Source: Pigmentiphaga sp. NML030171 (GTDB taxonomy: Bacteria > Pseudomonadota > Gammaproteobacteria > Burkholderiales > Burkholderiaceae_B). Taken from it: a stretch of DNA of 64,000 nucleotides. Below are positions 24,748-37,015 of this stretch, piece by piece. Where the stretch lies: assembly GCF_002188635.1 (NCBI RefSeq), contig NZ_NINX01000035.1:124001-188000 (forward strand). Reading direction: 5' to 3'. The notes beneath the pieces were generated by a model. That model had not been told where the DNA came from. It made no database searches and saw nothing but the letters and a program-made list of their open reading frames with translations. Positions within the stretch are counted from its first letter, which is position 1; each line of letters opens with the position of its first letter. Both the position numbers and the translations under genes were made by a program.

Positions 24748-26829
24748 ATGTCACATGTCCCCGACACGCCGGCCCACGATCCCTGGGCCGACCTGAACCC
24801 CCGCCAGCGCGAGGCCGTCGAGTACGGCACGGGCGCCGACGCCGACCGTTGCGGACCGCTGCTGGTCATCGCCGGCGCGGGCTCGGGCAAGACCAGCACG
24901 CTGGCCCACCGGGTGGCCAACCTGGTCCTGAAGGGGGCCGATCCGCACCGGATCCTGCTGCTGACGTTCTCGCGCCGCGCCGCCATCGAAATGGAGCGCC
25001 GCGCGGGCCGCGTGATGCAGGCCGTGCTGGGCATGGGCGGGCAGCCGCCGTCGCTGCCCTGGGCCGGCACCTTCCACGCCGTGGGCGCGCGGCTGCTGCG
25101 CGACTACGCCTCGCGCATCGGCCTGTCCGACGCCTTCACCATCCACGACCGCGGCGACGCCGAGGACCTGATGGGCTTCGCGCGGCACGAGCTGGGGTTC
25201 TCGGGCACCAAGTCCCGCTTTCCCCTGAAGGGCACCTGCCTGGCCATCTATTCGCGCGCGGTCAACAGCCAGGCGCCGCTGGCAGGCGTGCTGGCCCGGC
25301 ACTTTCCCTGGTGCGCCCAATGGGAGGAGCAACTGAAGACGCTATTCGGCGCCTACGTGCAGGCCAAGCAGGACCAGCACGTGCTGGACTACGACGACCT
25401 GCTGCTTTATTGGGCCGAGATGACGAAGGAGCCCGCCATCGCCGCCGAGCTGGGCGCGACCTTCGACCACGTGCTGGTCGACGAATACCAGGACACCAAC
25501 CGCCTGCAGGCGGAGATCCTGCTGGCCATGAAGCCCGACGGCCGCGGCCTGACGGTGGTGGGGGACGACGCCCAGTCCATCTATTCGTTCCGCGCCGCCA
25601 CCGTGCGCAACATCCTGGATTTCCCCTCGCAGTTCTCGCGCCCCGCGCACGTCGTCACGCTGGACCGCAACTACCGTTCGACCCAGCCCATCCTGGATGC
25701 CTCCAACGCGGTCATCGCCGAGGCGCCCGAGCGCCACGCCAAGCAGCTCTGGACCGACCGCGCCTCGTCGCAGCGGCCGCAACTGGTCTACGTCAGCGAC
25801 GAGCCGGGGCAGGCGCGATGGGTGGCGGACCAGATCCTGGCGCGGCGCGAGACCGGCGTGCGGCTGATGTCGCAGGCGGTGCTGTTCCGCTCGGCCAGCC
25901 ACAGCGCCGGGCTGGAACTGGAGCTCACCCGCCGCAACATCCCCTTCGTGAAGTTCGGCGGCCTGAAGTTCCTCGAGGCCGCGCACGTCAAGGACGTGCT
26001 GGCGCTGCTGCGCTGGGCGGCCAACCCGCTCGGCCGCCTGTCCGGGTTCCGCGTGGCGCAACTCATGCCCGGCATCGGTCCGGCCACCGCCGCGCGCCTG
26101 CTCGATGCCATGGCCGGATCCGCGCAGGCGGTGCAGGCGCTGGCTGCTTTTTCGCCGCCCGCCGCCGCCGCGGAAGACTGGAAATCCTTCGCCGATACCT
26201 TCGTGGCGCTCAGCGACCCCGGCCTGGCCTGGCCCGCGCACCTGGACCTCGCGCTGCGGTGGTACGGTCCGCACCTGCAGCGGCTGTACGACGACGCTGT
26301 CGTGCGCCAGGCCGACCTGGACCAGCTGGCACGCATCGCCGGCACCTACGGATCGCGCGAACAGTTCCTGACCGAACTGACGCTGGATCCGCCCGACGCC
26401 ACCAGCGCGCAGTCGGGGCAGCCGCTGCTGGACGAGGACTATCTCATCCTGTCCACCATCCATTCGGCCAAGGGTCAGGAATGGAAGGCTGTCTACGTGC
26501 TGAACGTGGTCGATGGCTGCATACCGTCGGACATGAGCACCGGCGATGCCGACGAGATCGAAGAAGAGAGGCGGCTGCTGTACGTGGCCATGACCCGCGC
26601 CAAGGAAGACCTGCAACTGGTCGTGCCCCAGCGCTTCTACGTGCACCAGCAGAGCGGAATGGGCGACCGCCACGTCTATGGCACGCGCAGCCGCTTCATC
26701 CCGGAGCGCATGCTGCCGCTGTTCGAGATCCTCCCCAAGGCCAGGCAGGGCATGCCGGCAGCCGCGCCGGCGGCCCAGCCGGCGGTCCGGATCGACATCG
26801 CCAGCCGCATGCGCAACGCCTGGCGCTAG
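24748..26829 (+). CDS. UvrD/Rep-family ATP-dependent DNA helicase
   Basis: This 693-residue superfamily 1A helicase shows every motif in order: Q-motif LNPRQREAV (about 16-24), Walker A GAGSGKT (43-49), TFSRRAAIEME, VDEYQDTN (Walker B), GDDAQSIYSFRAA, DRNYRS, HSAKGQEW and LLYVAMTRAKEDL. It unwinds DNA 3' to 5' in repair or replication restart. It is shorter in the 2B region than E. coli UvrD (720) and is a paralogue, not the main UvrD. A LexA box immediately upstream implies SOS induction, a good fit for a repair helicase. The start at 24748 is the first ATG after the box; no strong Shine-Dalgarno is visible. Confidence 0.92.
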   Translation: MSHVPDTPAHDPWADLNPRQREAVEYGTGADADRCGPLLVIAGAGSGKTSTLAHRVANLVLKGADPHRILLLTFSRRAAIEMERRAGRVMQAVLGMGGQPPSLPWAGTFHAVGARLLRDYASRIGLSDAFTIHDRGDAEDLMGFARHELGFSGTKSRFPLKGTCLAIYSRAVNSQAPLAGVLARHFPWCAQWEEQLKTLFGAYVQAKQDQHVLDYDDLLLYWAEMTKEPAIAAELGATFDHVLVDEYQDTNRLQAEILLAMKPDGRGLTVVGDDAQSIYSFRAATVRNILDFPSQFSRPAHVVTLDRNYRSTQPILDASNAVIAEAPERHAKQLWTDRASSQRPQLVYVSDEPGQARWVADQILARRETGVRLMSQAVLFRSASHSAGLELELTRRNIPFVKFGGLKFLEAAHVKDVLALLRWAANPLGRLSGFRVAQLMPGIGPATAARLLDAMAGSAQAVQALAAFSPPAAAAEDWKSFADTFVALSDPGLAWPAHLDLALRWYGPHLQRLYDDAVVRQADLDQLARIAGTYGSREQFLTELTLDPPDATSAQSGQPLLDEDYLILSTIHSAKGQEWKAVYVLNVVDGCIPSDMSTGDADEIEEERRLLYVAMTRAKEDLQLVVPQRFYVHQQSGMGDRHVYGTRSRFIPERMLPLFEILPKARQGMPAAAPAAQPAVRIDIASRMRNAWR

Positions 26830-26840
26830 GCGCCAAATGC

Positions 26841-26870
26841 TTGACGCAAAAATATTTTAAGTATGAAATA
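26841..26870 (+). promoter_or_regulatory. Promoter/operator region of the aryl-CoA operon
   Basis: TTGACG at 26841-26846 is a near-consensus -35. It is followed by the imperfect dyad TATTTTAAG-TATGAAATA (26853-26870), covering the spacer and -10 zone. An A/T-rich dyad of about 18 bp overlapping the promoter suits a MarR repressor such as the one encoded third in this operon. The exact -10 is ambiguous. Confidence 0.5.
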
Positions 26871-26944
26871 ATAGCCACCAGACAGGCGGATACGCGTGTT
26901 CCGCCGCCATTTTTCCAGCCGTCGAGCCGGCCAGCGGAGGACTC

Positions 26945-29338
<2,394 letters not shown>

Positions 29339-29350
29339 GGAAGGGACCAC

Positions 29351-29425
29351 CCCCTACGCCCTTCGGGCGCCCCCTCAAGGGGGCGGCACTGGCGGACCGG
29401 CAAAGCCGGATCCGCGGTGCCCTGG
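29351..29425. repeat. Interspersed intergenic repeat, copy 1
   Basis: This 75-base element matches the copy at 31669-31742 along its whole length. It contains hairpins: GCCC/GGGC, CCCCCT-CAA-GGGGG, and a stem around CCGGCAAAGCCGG, and ends in GTGCCCTGG. It fills the gap between the monooxygenase fusion and the SDR gene, so it is transcribed in the operon and may attenuate or stabilise mRNA. Confidence 0.8.
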
Positions 29426-29465
29426 GTCTGGGCATGAGTCATACGATGGAGTGGTGACATAGCTC

Positions 29466-30239
29466 ATGGATCAATTGAACGGAAAGCATGCGCTGGTGAC
29501 CGGCGGCGCGCGGGGCATAGGCCTCGCCATCGCCCGCGAGCTGTTGCGCCAGGGGGCCGCGGTCACGCTGACGGGCCGCGACCTGGCTGCGCTGGATGGC
29601 GCGGTGGCGGCGCTGGCGCCGCTGGGCGCCGCGCATCGGGTGCGGATGGACGTGGCCGACTCGGCCTCGGTCCAGCAGGGCATGGCCGAGGCCGTGCGCG
29701 CGGCCGGACGCATCGACATCCTGGTCAACAACGCCGGCCAGGCGGAATCGGCGTCCGTGGGCAAGACCGACGATGCCTTGTGGGCGCGCATGCTGGCGGT
29801 CAATCTGAGCGGAAGCTTCTATTGTTCGCGCGCGGTCCTGCCCGGCATGCTGGAAGCCGGCTGGGGGCGCATCGTCAACGTGGCCAGCACCGCCGGCCTG
29901 ATCGGCTATACCTACACGGCGGCCTATTGCGCCTCCAAGCATGGCGTCGTCGGATTGACGCGCGCGATGGCGCTGGAGGTCGCCACCAAGGGGGTCACGG
30001 TCAACGCCGTGTGTCCCGGCTTCACCGAAACCGACCTGGGCCGCGAGGCCATCGCCAACATATCCGCCCGCACCGGCCGCAGCCAGGCCGAGGCCACGGC
30101 GGCGCTGGCCGCGTTCAACCCGCAGAAGCGGCTGGTGCAGCCCGACGAAGTGGCCAATGCCGCCGTCTGGCTGTGCCTGCCCGCCTCGGCCGCGATGAAC
30201 GGCCAGGCCATCGCGGTCGCGGGCGGCGAAGTCACTTGA
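29466..30239 (+). CDS. Short-chain dehydrogenase/reductase in the aryl-CoA operon
   Basis: This 257-residue classical SDR has the cofactor motif TGGARGIG (14-21), NNAG (about 90), the catalytic serine in NVASTAG and YxxxK in YCASKHG. It probably oxidises a hydroxyacyl-CoA (3-hydroxyacyl-CoA dehydrogenase role) during ring-derived beta-oxidation. It follows the repeat element and precedes the MarR gene by ten bases. The Asp at the end of strand 2 is replaced by Arg (LTGRDL), which tends to favour NADP(H). Confidence 0.87.
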   Translation: MDQLNGKHALVTGGARGIGLAIARELLRQGAAVTLTGRDLAALDGAVAALAPLGAAHRVRMDVADSASVQQGMAEAVRAAGRIDILVNNAGQAESASVGKTDDALWARMLAVNLSGSFYCSRAVLPGMLEAGWGRIVNVASTAGLIGYTYTAAYCASKHGVVGLTRAMALEVATKGVTVNAVCPGFTETDLGREAIANISARTGRSQAEATAALAAFNPQKRLVQPDEVANAAVWLCLPASAAMNGQAIAVAGGEVT

Positions 30240-30249
30240 AGGAGTAAAG

Positions 30250-30792
30250 ATGGCTCGCAAGCCCGTCGACGAGACCGCAACCGGCGCGGGGCGCGAACCC
30301 GCGCCGGTGCTCGACCTGGAAGCCAGGTTGACCGAGGACCACCACCAGTCGCTGGTGCTGTGGCTGCGCATGCTGTCCTGCACGGTGCGCATCGAGACCG
30401 AGATCCGGTCCAGGCTGCGTGCCGAATTCGACATCACCCTGCCGCGCTTCGATCTCATGGCCCAGCTCGAGCGGCATCCCGAGGGATTGCGCATGGGCGA
30501 GCTGTCGCAGCGCATGATGGTGACCGGCGGCAACGTCACCGGCATCACCGACCAGCTCGAGCAAGAAAAATTGGTGGTGCGCGAGCCCTCGCCCGAAGAC
30601 CGGCGCGCCTTCGTGGTCAAGCTCACGCCCTCCGGACGCAAGGCCTTCGCCAAGATGGCGGCCGTGCACGAGCAATGGATCGTCGAGCTGTTCTCGACCC
30701 TGCCCGCGGCTTCCAAGGACACGCTGATCGAACTGCTGTCGCAATTGAAACAGGGGCTGACCGACCGGTTGCCCACCACCGAACGCAAATAG
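30250..30792 (+). CDS. MarR-family transcriptional regulator
   Basis: This 180-residue regulator has the MarR winged helix: [49 protein letters not shown] (positions about 50-100) and the wing [20 protein letters not shown]. It probably represses the operon it sits in; an A/T-rich dyad before the first gene is the likely operator, released by an aryl-CoA or its acid. A GGAG site ten bases upstream supports this start. MarR regulators sensing aryl-CoA thioesters (such as BadR-, HcaR- and CouR-like ones) are typical for such operons. Confidence 0.88.
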   Translation: MARKPVDETATGAGREPAPVLDLEARLTEDHHQSLVLWLRMLSCTVRIETEIRSRLRAEFDITLPRFDLMAQLERHPEGLRMGELSQRMMVTGGNVTGITDQLEQEKLVVREPSPEDRRAFVVKLTPSGRKAFAKMAAVHEQWIVELFSTLPAASKDTLIELLSQLKQGLTDRLPTTERK

Positions 30793-30809
30793 AACAGGGG
30801 ATGACGACC

Positions 30810-31664
<855 letters not shown>

Positions 31665-31668
31665 CCCC

Positions 31669-31742
31669 CCCCTACGCGCTTACGCGCGCCCCCCAGGGGG
31701 CGGCACTGGCGGACCGGCGGAGCCGGATCCGCTGTGCCCTGG
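31669..31742. repeat. Interspersed intergenic repeat, copy 2
   Basis: This 74-base copy of the element at 29351-29425 is nearly identical from GGGGGCGGCACTGGCGG to the end. It shares CCCCTACGC at the left, then a CCCCCC-A-GGGGG hairpin and a CCGGCGGAGCCGG stem. It sits immediately after the enoyl-CoA hydratase stop codon and before the acyl-CoA dehydrogenase gene. Confidence 0.8.
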
Positions 31743-31764
31743 AAAGTAATTCAGTGGAGTTGAG

Positions 31765-32952
31765 ATGAGTGAGACATCGAATTCGAGCAGGGCGCAGCAC
31801 CTGGCCTGGCCGTTCTTCGAACTGCGGCACCAGGAACTGGTGGCGGAGCTCGACCCGTGGGCGGCGCGGCGCGTGGCGCATGCGCATGGCGGGGATACCG
31901 ACGCGACCTGCCGTGGGCTGGTGCGCGCGCTGGGCGAGGACGGGTGGCTGCGGTATGCCGTGGCCGGGCTGGAACACGGCGGCCTGACCAATACCATCGA
32001 TACCCGCGCCGTCTGCCTGATCCGCGAGACGCTGGCCTATCACGACGGGCTGGCGGATTTTTCCTTCGCCATGCAAGGCTTGGGGTCGGGCGCGATCAGC
32101 CTGTTCGGCACCGGCGACCAGCGCGCACGCTACCTGCCGCGCGTGGCCGCCGGCCAGGCCATCGCCGCGTTCGCGCTGTCCGAACCCGAGGCGGGCTCGG
32201 ACGTGGCCGCAATGGCCTGCGCGGCCACGCTGGACGGTTCGCACTACGTGCTGGACGGCAGCAAGACCTGGATTTCGAACGGCGGCATCGCCGACTTCTA
32301 CGTGGTGTTCGTGCGCACCGGCGAGGCGCCGGGCGCGCGCGGCATCACCGCGCTGGTGGTCGATGCCGACACTCCCGGGCTGGAAATTGCCGAGCGCATC
32401 GACGTGATCGCGCCGCATCCGCTGGCGCGGCTGCGCTTTGCCGGCTGCCGCGTGCCGGTGTCCCAGCGGCTGGGCGAGCCGGGGCAGGGCTTCAAGGTCG
32501 CGATGGCCACGCTGGACGTCTTTCGCACCTCGGTGGCGGCCGCGGCGCTGGGCTTCGCCCGCCGCGCCCTGGACGAGGCGCTGGCGCGCGCGACCTCGCG
32601 CCGCATGTTCGGCCAGACGCTGGCCGATTTCCAGTTGACCCAGGCGAAGCTGGCCGAAATGGCCACCGGCGTCGACGCCGCGGCGCTGCTGACCTACCGG
32701 GCGGCCTGGATGCGCGACGGCGGCGCGCGCATCACCAAGGAGGCGGCCATGGCCAAGATGACCGCCACCGAGACCGCGCAGCGCGTGATCGACGCGGCGG
32801 TGCAGATGTTCGGCGGGCAGGGCGTGGTCAGCGGCGAGACGGTCGAGCGGCTGTACCGCGAGATCCGCGCGCTGCGCATCTACGAAGGCGCCACCGAAGT
32901 CCAGCAACTGATCATCGCCCGCGAGCTGCTGCGCGCGGCGGGCGCGGCCTGA
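31765..32952 (+). CDS. Acyl-CoA dehydrogenase
   Basis: This 395-residue flavoenzyme has the family signatures [16 protein letters not shown] and [15 protein letters not shown] in the middle domain, a helical C-terminal domain with [12 protein letters not shown], and the ending [19 protein letters not shown]. The Glu in YEGATE is at the position of the catalytic base in many members. It would introduce a double bond into an acyl-CoA produced after ring opening, passing electrons to ETF. It follows the second intergenic repeat and is 21 bases from the RidA-like gene. Confidence 0.9.
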   Translation: MSETSNSSRAQHLAWPFFELRHQELVAELDPWAARRVAHAHGGDTDATCRGLVRALGEDGWLRYAVAGLEHGGLTNTIDTRAVCLIRETLAYHDGLADFSFAMQGLGSGAISLFGTGDQRARYLPRVAAGQAIAAFALSEPEAGSDVAAMACAATLDGSHYVLDGSKTWISNGGIADFYVVFVRTGEAPGARGITALVVDADTPGLEIAERIDVIAPHPLARLRFAGCRVPVSQRLGEPGQGFKVAMATLDVFRTSVAAAALGFARRALDEALARATSRRMFGQTLADFQLTQAKLAEMATGVDAAALLTYRAAWMRDGGARITKEAAMAKMTATETAQRVIDAAVQMFGGQGVVSGETVERLYREIRALRIYEGATEVQQLIIARELLRAAGAA

Positions 32953-32973
32953 AGAACGACGAAAGGAGAACCC

Positions 32974-33378
32974 ATGGCACCGAACATCGAGATACTGCAG
33001 CCGGCCGGATGGCCCCGCCCCCGCGGCTACAGCAACGGCCTGGCCGCACGCGGCAAGCAGGTCTTCATCAGCGGCATGATAGGCTGGGAGCCCGACGGCG
33101 TGTTCCGCGCCAAGGACTTCGCCGGCCAGGTCCGGCAGGCGCTGGCCAACATCGTCGAGGTGCTGGCCGAGGCCGGCGCGGGGCCGGAGCACATCGTGCG
33201 CATGACCTGGTACGTGCTGGACAAGCGGATCTACGTCGCGTCCTACGAGGACATCGGCAAGGCCTATCGCGAGATCATCGGCCGCCATTTCCCCGCGATG
33301 ACGGCGGTGCAGGTGGCCGGCCTGGTCGAGGACGAGGCCCAGGTCGAGATCGAGGTGACGGCGGTCGTCCCCGACTGA
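32974..33378 (+). CDS. RidA/YjgF-family protein lacking the catalytic arginine
   Basis: This 134-residue protein has the RidA fold: GKQVFISGMIGW, QVRQALANIVEVLAEAGAGPEHIVRMTWYVLD and an ending EAQVEIEVTAVV. In active enamine/imine deaminases the segment before it reads FPARS..VARLP with an essential Arg (Arg105 in E. coli numbering); here it is FPAMTAVQVAGLV, so both arginines are missing. That places it with Rid subfamilies for which deaminase activity is not expected. It may bind an intermediate or catalyse another step. A GGAGA site precedes the ATG; it ends the operon. Confidence 0.85.
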   Translation: MAPNIEILQPAGWPRPRGYSNGLAARGKQVFISGMIGWEPDGVFRAKDFAGQVRQALANIVEVLAEAGAGPEHIVRMTWYVLDKRIYVASYEDIGKAYREIIGRHFPAMTAVQVAGLVEDEAQVEIEVTAVVPD

Positions 33379-33454
33379 CCGCATCCGGGTCGCGTGGCGC
33401 GGGGGGGATGGGTATCATTTCACGTATGGACGCTTGCACACACGGAGAACCATC

Positions 33455-33655
33455 GTGAAAGACACCCCCCACAGCCTCAAGCCCGGGTACTACTGGTATT
33501 TCATCGACACCGACCCGCCGTCCGTCATCCACATCCACGACACGGGCGCGGCCAGCCTGATGGGCACCGACTACGAGGTGCCGCCCGAAGACGTGGCGGA
33601 AATGATCTCGCGCGGCGAGACCTTCGTCTGGATCGATCCGCCGCTGGTGCCCTAG
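33455..33655 (+). CDS. Small hypothetical protein (66 aa)
   Basis: This 66-residue protein starts with GTG, eight bases after ACGGAG. It is soluble and aromatic-rich (KPGYYWYFIDTDPPSVIHIHDTG, ETFVWIDPPLVP), and acidic. No family was recognised. A -10-like TATCAT lies about 40 bases upstream, suggesting its own promoter after the RidA-like gene. The compact, apparently folded sequence and good ribosome site support a real gene of unknown function. Confidence 0.55.
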   Translation: MKDTPHSLKPGYYWYFIDTDPPSVIHIHDTGAASLMGTDYEVPPEDVAEMISRGETFVWIDPPLVP

Positions 33656-33665
33656 TTACAGGGTT

Positions 33666-33974
33666 TCAGTGCCAGACGCCGGCCTCGACGAAGATGTGCC
33701 GGCTGGCTTCCAGCAGTTCGGCGCGGGGCGCGCCCAGCTTGATGGCTTCGCCCACCTGCAGCGGCACGTACTTGGTGGCCGACACCAGCACCGGCTGTCC
33801 GGCCGGCTGGCCCGGCCAGCTCAGGGCCAGGCAATGCTGGTGGTGCGGTTTCTCGCCTTCGTACTTGGCCACCGCGACGCCGCTGCGCAGCTCGATGGCG
33901 GTGCCCGCATGATGGTCGATCTCGAACTGCGGCAGACTGCCCAGGAATCTGATGTAGGGATGCAGCGCGGCCAT
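33666..33974 (-). CDS. Hypothetical protein (102 aa)
   Basis: This 102-residue soluble protein is convergent with the 66-residue gene. GGGGGAG lies a few bases before its ATG. It contains DHHAGTAIELRSGVAVAKY and EKPHHQHCLALSW; the His clusters might bind metal, but no known family was recognised. It is followed upstream by the YihY-type membrane gene on the same strand (38-base gap), so the two may be co-transcribed. Confidence 0.5.
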   Translation of the reverse strand: MAALHPYIRFLGSLPQFEIDHHAGTAIELRSGVAVAKYEGEKPHHQHCLALSWPGQPAGQPVLVSATKYVPLQVGEAIKLGAPRAELLEASRHIFVEAGVWH

Positions 33975-34012
33975 CGTCGTCTCCCCCGCGTACCGGGTGA
34001 AGCTATCCTACT

Positions 34013-34927
34013 TCAACGGGGGATTTCGTCCAATGCCTGCGCGATACTGCGCTTGCCCTTGCCGAAGGTATCGGCGTATTGCCGCGTGAAGGCGGCGCCG
34101 AAGAAGAATATCTGCGCCGAATAGTAGATCCACAGGATCAGCGCGATGACCGAACCGGCCACGCCGTAGGACGACGCCACGCTGCCGTGACCCAGGTACA
34201 GGCCGATGACGCCCTTGCCGATCAGGAACAGCACGGCCGTCATCAGCGCGCCCGGAACGACCTCCCGCCAGGGGATATGGATACTGGGCAGCAGCTTGAA
34301 CACCACCGCGAACAGCGCCGTGACCACGGCGAACGAAAACAGGTTGGACACCAGCAGCGCCGCCGTCGAGAACACCGATTCGGCCCAGTACGCGTGCCAG
34401 TATTCCTGCAGGGCGGCCAGCGCGGCGTTGATGGCCAGGGAGATCAGCAGGAACAGGGCCAGTACCAGCACCAACCCGAACGACAGCAGCCGGCCGCGGA
34501 CCAGGGCCCAGATGCCGGACGTCCTGGACGATGGCACGTCCCACAGCTCGTCCAGACTCTCTTTCAGTTCCGAGAAGGCCGTGGTCGCGCTGAACATCAG
34601 CAGCACGGTCGAGATCAGGGCGGCGGCCCAGCCCTTGTCCGATTGCTGGGCGCTGGCCAGGACGGTCTGGATGGCCTCGGCCCCCTGGCGCCCCGTCAGC
34701 GAGCCGATCTGGCTGACGAGCTGGTTGCGCACGGCATCCTCGCCGAAGAAGGCGCCGGCGATGGCGATGACCAGCAGCAGGATGGGCGCCAGCGAGAACA
34801 CCATGTACAGGGCCAGCGCCGCGCCCTTGCTGGCGGCGCGGTGATCGGACCACCGGCGCGCGGTGTCCCACAGCAGCGCGACGATGAGCACGCGGCGCAG
34901 ACGGTCCAGGTAAGGGCCCAGGGGCAT
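34013..34927 (-). CDS. YihY/UPF0761 family inner-membrane protein
   Basis: This 304-residue membrane protein has about six hydrophobic helices, with the family segments AASKGAALALYMVFSLAPILLLV, LLMFSATTAFSELKESLDELWDV and WREVVPGALMTAVLFLIGKGVIGLYL, plus a basic C-terminus. Early annotation of this family as ribonuclease BN was an error; function is unknown. GGAG about ten bases upstream supports 34927, though an in-frame ATG at 34963 would add 12 residues. It is divergent from the OmpW gene. Confidence 0.85.
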   Translation of the reverse strand: MPLGPYLDRLRRVLIVALLWDTARRWSDHRAASKGAALALYMVFSLAPILLLVIAIAGAFFGEDAVRNQLVSQIGSLTGRQGAEAIQTVLASAQQSDKGWAAALISTVLLMFSATTAFSELKESLDELWDVPSSRTSGIWALVRGRLLSFGLVLVLALFLLISLAINAALAALQEYWHAYWAESVFSTAALLVSNLFSFAVVTALFAVVFKLLPSIHIPWREVVPGALMTAVLFLIGKGVIGLYLGHGSVASSYGVAGSVIALILWIYYSAQIFFFGAAFTRQYADTFGKGKRSIAQALDEIPR

Positions 34928-35105
34928 GGCGGCGGCGTCTCCGAAGGAACGGCATGGCTCCATTCTGGGCGTGGGGCGGCGCAGCGTCAGTATCCGAACA
35001 CAAACCGACGCAAATGTAGATTTTGCTAACGCGTTACCGATGTGCGACCATCGGCCGGTTAAATGTGCATCGCGGCGCGACCTGGAACATTCGGAAAGGA
35101 CATTC

Positions 35106-35834
35106 ATGAGGCATCGAATCCTGCTGGCCATGCTGGGGACCCTATGCGCCACGGCGGTCCACGCGCAAGGCGCCGGATCCAACGTTTTCGGCGTGGGCTG
35201 GATGCATCTCGCCCCCCAGGATTCGAGCAAGCCGTTGACCATCGTCGCGCCCGGCGCGGTGGCGGGGCCCGTACCCGATACCGGATCGTCCCTGGAAAGC
35301 GCGGATACCCTGGGACTGACCTATACGCGTTTCCTGACCGACCACGTCGCGGCCGAACTGGTCCTGGGCGTGCCGCCCAGGTTCAAGCTGAATGGCGAAC
35401 AGGCATTGGCGCCGGTGGGGCTGCTGGGCTCCGCCCGCCAGTGGAGTCCGGCCGTGGTGTTCAAGTATTTCTTCGGCCCGGCCGACAGCGCTTTCCGGCC
35501 TTTCGTCGGAGCCGGGCTGAGCTACATCTGGTATTCGGACGTGCGCCTGACCGATGGCTTCCAGCGCGCGGTGTCGGCCACCGTCACCCGGAACACCAAT
35601 CCCGGCTTGAAGACCGATGCCGAGGTCGACAGCAAATGGGCGCCGGTGCTCAATGCCGGCGCCGCCTATCAGATCGGCAGGAACTGGGGGGCGCTGCTGT
35701 CGGTATCCTACCTGCCGGTCAAGACCCGTGCCCGCCTGCGTACCCATGGCACGCCGGTGGGCACGATCGAGAGCCAGGCGGACCTGAAGATCAACCCCAT
35801 CGTGGGCATGCTGGCCGTCACCTACCGTTTTTGA
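35106..35834 (+). CDS. ompW: OmpW-family outer membrane protein
   Basis: This 242-residue protein has a signal peptide (ILLAMLGTLCATAVHAQ) and then an 8-stranded beta-barrel pattern ending in a terminal Phe (LAVTYRF), needed for outer-membrane assembly. Family marks include LGLTYTRFLTDHVAAELVLGVPPRFKL, SPAVVFKYFFGPADSAFRPFVGAGLSY and NIVG-like KINPIVGMLAVTYRF. OmpW porins form small hydrophobic channels. The start has AAGGA six bases upstream. A perfect palindrome TAACGCGTTA lies about 70 bases before the start and may be a control site. Confidence 0.87.
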   Translation: MRHRILLAMLGTLCATAVHAQGAGSNVFGVGWMHLAPQDSSKPLTIVAPGAVAGPVPDTGSSLESADTLGLTYTRFLTDHVAAELVLGVPPRFKLNGEQALAPVGLLGSARQWSPAVVFKYFFGPADSAFRPFVGAGLSYIWYSDVRLTDGFQRAVSATVTRNTNPGLKTDAEVDSKWAPVLNAGAAYQIGRNWGALLSVSYLPVKTRARLRTHGTPVGTIESQADLKINPIVGMLAVTYRF

Positions 35835-35846
35835 ACGGCGCCGGCG

Positions 35847-36812
35847 TCAGTCCTGCGCGCTGAAGCCGGTCTGGGCCACGATGTCGCGCCAGCGCGCGAT
35901 TTCGCTGCGCGTGTAGGCGGCCAGCGCGTCGTGCCCGGCGTAGGCCGGATTCACGCCTTGCTCGACCAGCTTGCGCTGGACGTCGGCATCCTTCATCACC
36001 TGGCCCACGGCCTCGTCCAGCTTGTTCACCACGGCGGCGGGCGTGCCCTGGGGGGCATACAGCCCGTACCAGCCGGTGGCGTTCACGTCGGGGTAGCCGG
36101 CTTCGGTCATGGTCGGGACGCCGGGGGCGGCGGGTTGCCTGCGCGCTCCGGTCACGGCCAGGATCTTCAGCTTGCCGCCCTGGGCCAGCTGTTGCGCGAC
36201 CTGCAGGACCACGAAACCGAACTGCACCTGGCCGCCGACGAGATCGGTCACCAGGGGCGCCGAGCCCTTGTAGGGGACATGCTGCATGTCCAACTGCGCC
36301 TTGCGGTTGAACATGTCGCCGGCGAACTGCGACGGCGAGGCGGCGCCGAACGATCCATACGAATATTTGCCGCGCCCGGCCCGCAGCCAGGACACCAGCT
36401 CGCCCAGCGAGGCCGCCGGCACGCTGGCCGGGGTGGCCAGGGCCAGCTCGAAATCCACCAGCCGCGCCACGGCGGTGAAGTCCTTGACGGGGTCGTAGGG
36501 CAGTTTCTTGAAAGTGACGGGATTGACCGCCATGGTCTGGGCAAAGCCCATCAGCAGCGTGTAGCCGTCGGCAGGGGCCTTGGCGGCGGCGGCCGAGCCG
36601 ATGAAGCCGTTGGCGCCGGCCTTGTTCTCGACGATGACGGGCTGCCCCAGGCGGGTGCGCAGCTTGTCGGCGACCATGCGGGCGACGACGTCGGGCGTGC
36701 CGCCCGCCGGGCCCGGCACCACCAGGGTGATGGGGCGCGAAGGATAGGTGTCGGCCTGCGCGGCGGTGGCCGCGAGCAGGCAGGAGATCGTCAGGATGGC
36801 GTGGCGGAACAT
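35847..36812 (-). CDS. Bug/TctC-type periplasmic solute receptor
   Basis: This 321-residue receptor has a signal peptide ending at AAQAD. It has the Bug pattern YPSRPITLVVPGPAGGTPDVVARMV, GQPVIVENKAGANGFIGSAAAAKAPADGYTLLMG and MQHVPYKGSAPLVTDLVGGQ. The ligand loop at the first contact region reads GPAGGTPD instead of the common YPPGG..D, hinting at a different ligand. It is a single gene, divergent from the ABC-importer operon and convergent with ompW; no membrane partner is encoded nearby. GAGGGAAATC precedes the ATG. Confidence 0.9.
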   Translation of the reverse strand: MFRHAILTISCLLAATAAQADTYPSRPITLVVPGPAGGTPDVVARMVADKLRTRLGQPVIVENKAGANGFIGSAAAAKAPADGYTLLMGFAQTMAVNPVTFKKLPYDPVKDFTAVARLVDFELALATPASVPAASLGELVSWLRAGRGKYSYGSFGAASPSQFAGDMFNRKAQLDMQHVPYKGSAPLVTDLVGGQVQFGFVVLQVAQQLAQGGKLKILAVTGARRQPAAPGVPTMTEAGYPDVNATGWYGLYAPQGTPAAVVNKLDEAVGQVMKDADVQRKLVEQGVNPAYAGHDALAAYTRSEIARWRDIVAQTGFSAQD

Positions 36813-37015
36813 GATTTCCCTCTTTGCTGCGAACCCCCCATCCTAAGGGCGGGATCGCCGCGCCGGGTAATGAAAATCCCCGCCCGGGATATGCCGGTTG
36901 CCTATATCGACATGCCTGGCACGGGAAGTTTCGGGGTATTCCTTAACGAAACCGGTGTGGGCAACGGTACGGTTTTTGCTATTCTCGAGAGGACGCTACT
37001 CCGGGGAGGTGGTCG

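Noticed and set aside
32974-33378. A typical RidA imine deaminase
   Set aside because: The essential Arg is missing.
36917-36935. TGGCACG as a sigma54 -24 element before the ABC operon
   Set aside because: The expected GC at -12 is absent (TT instead).
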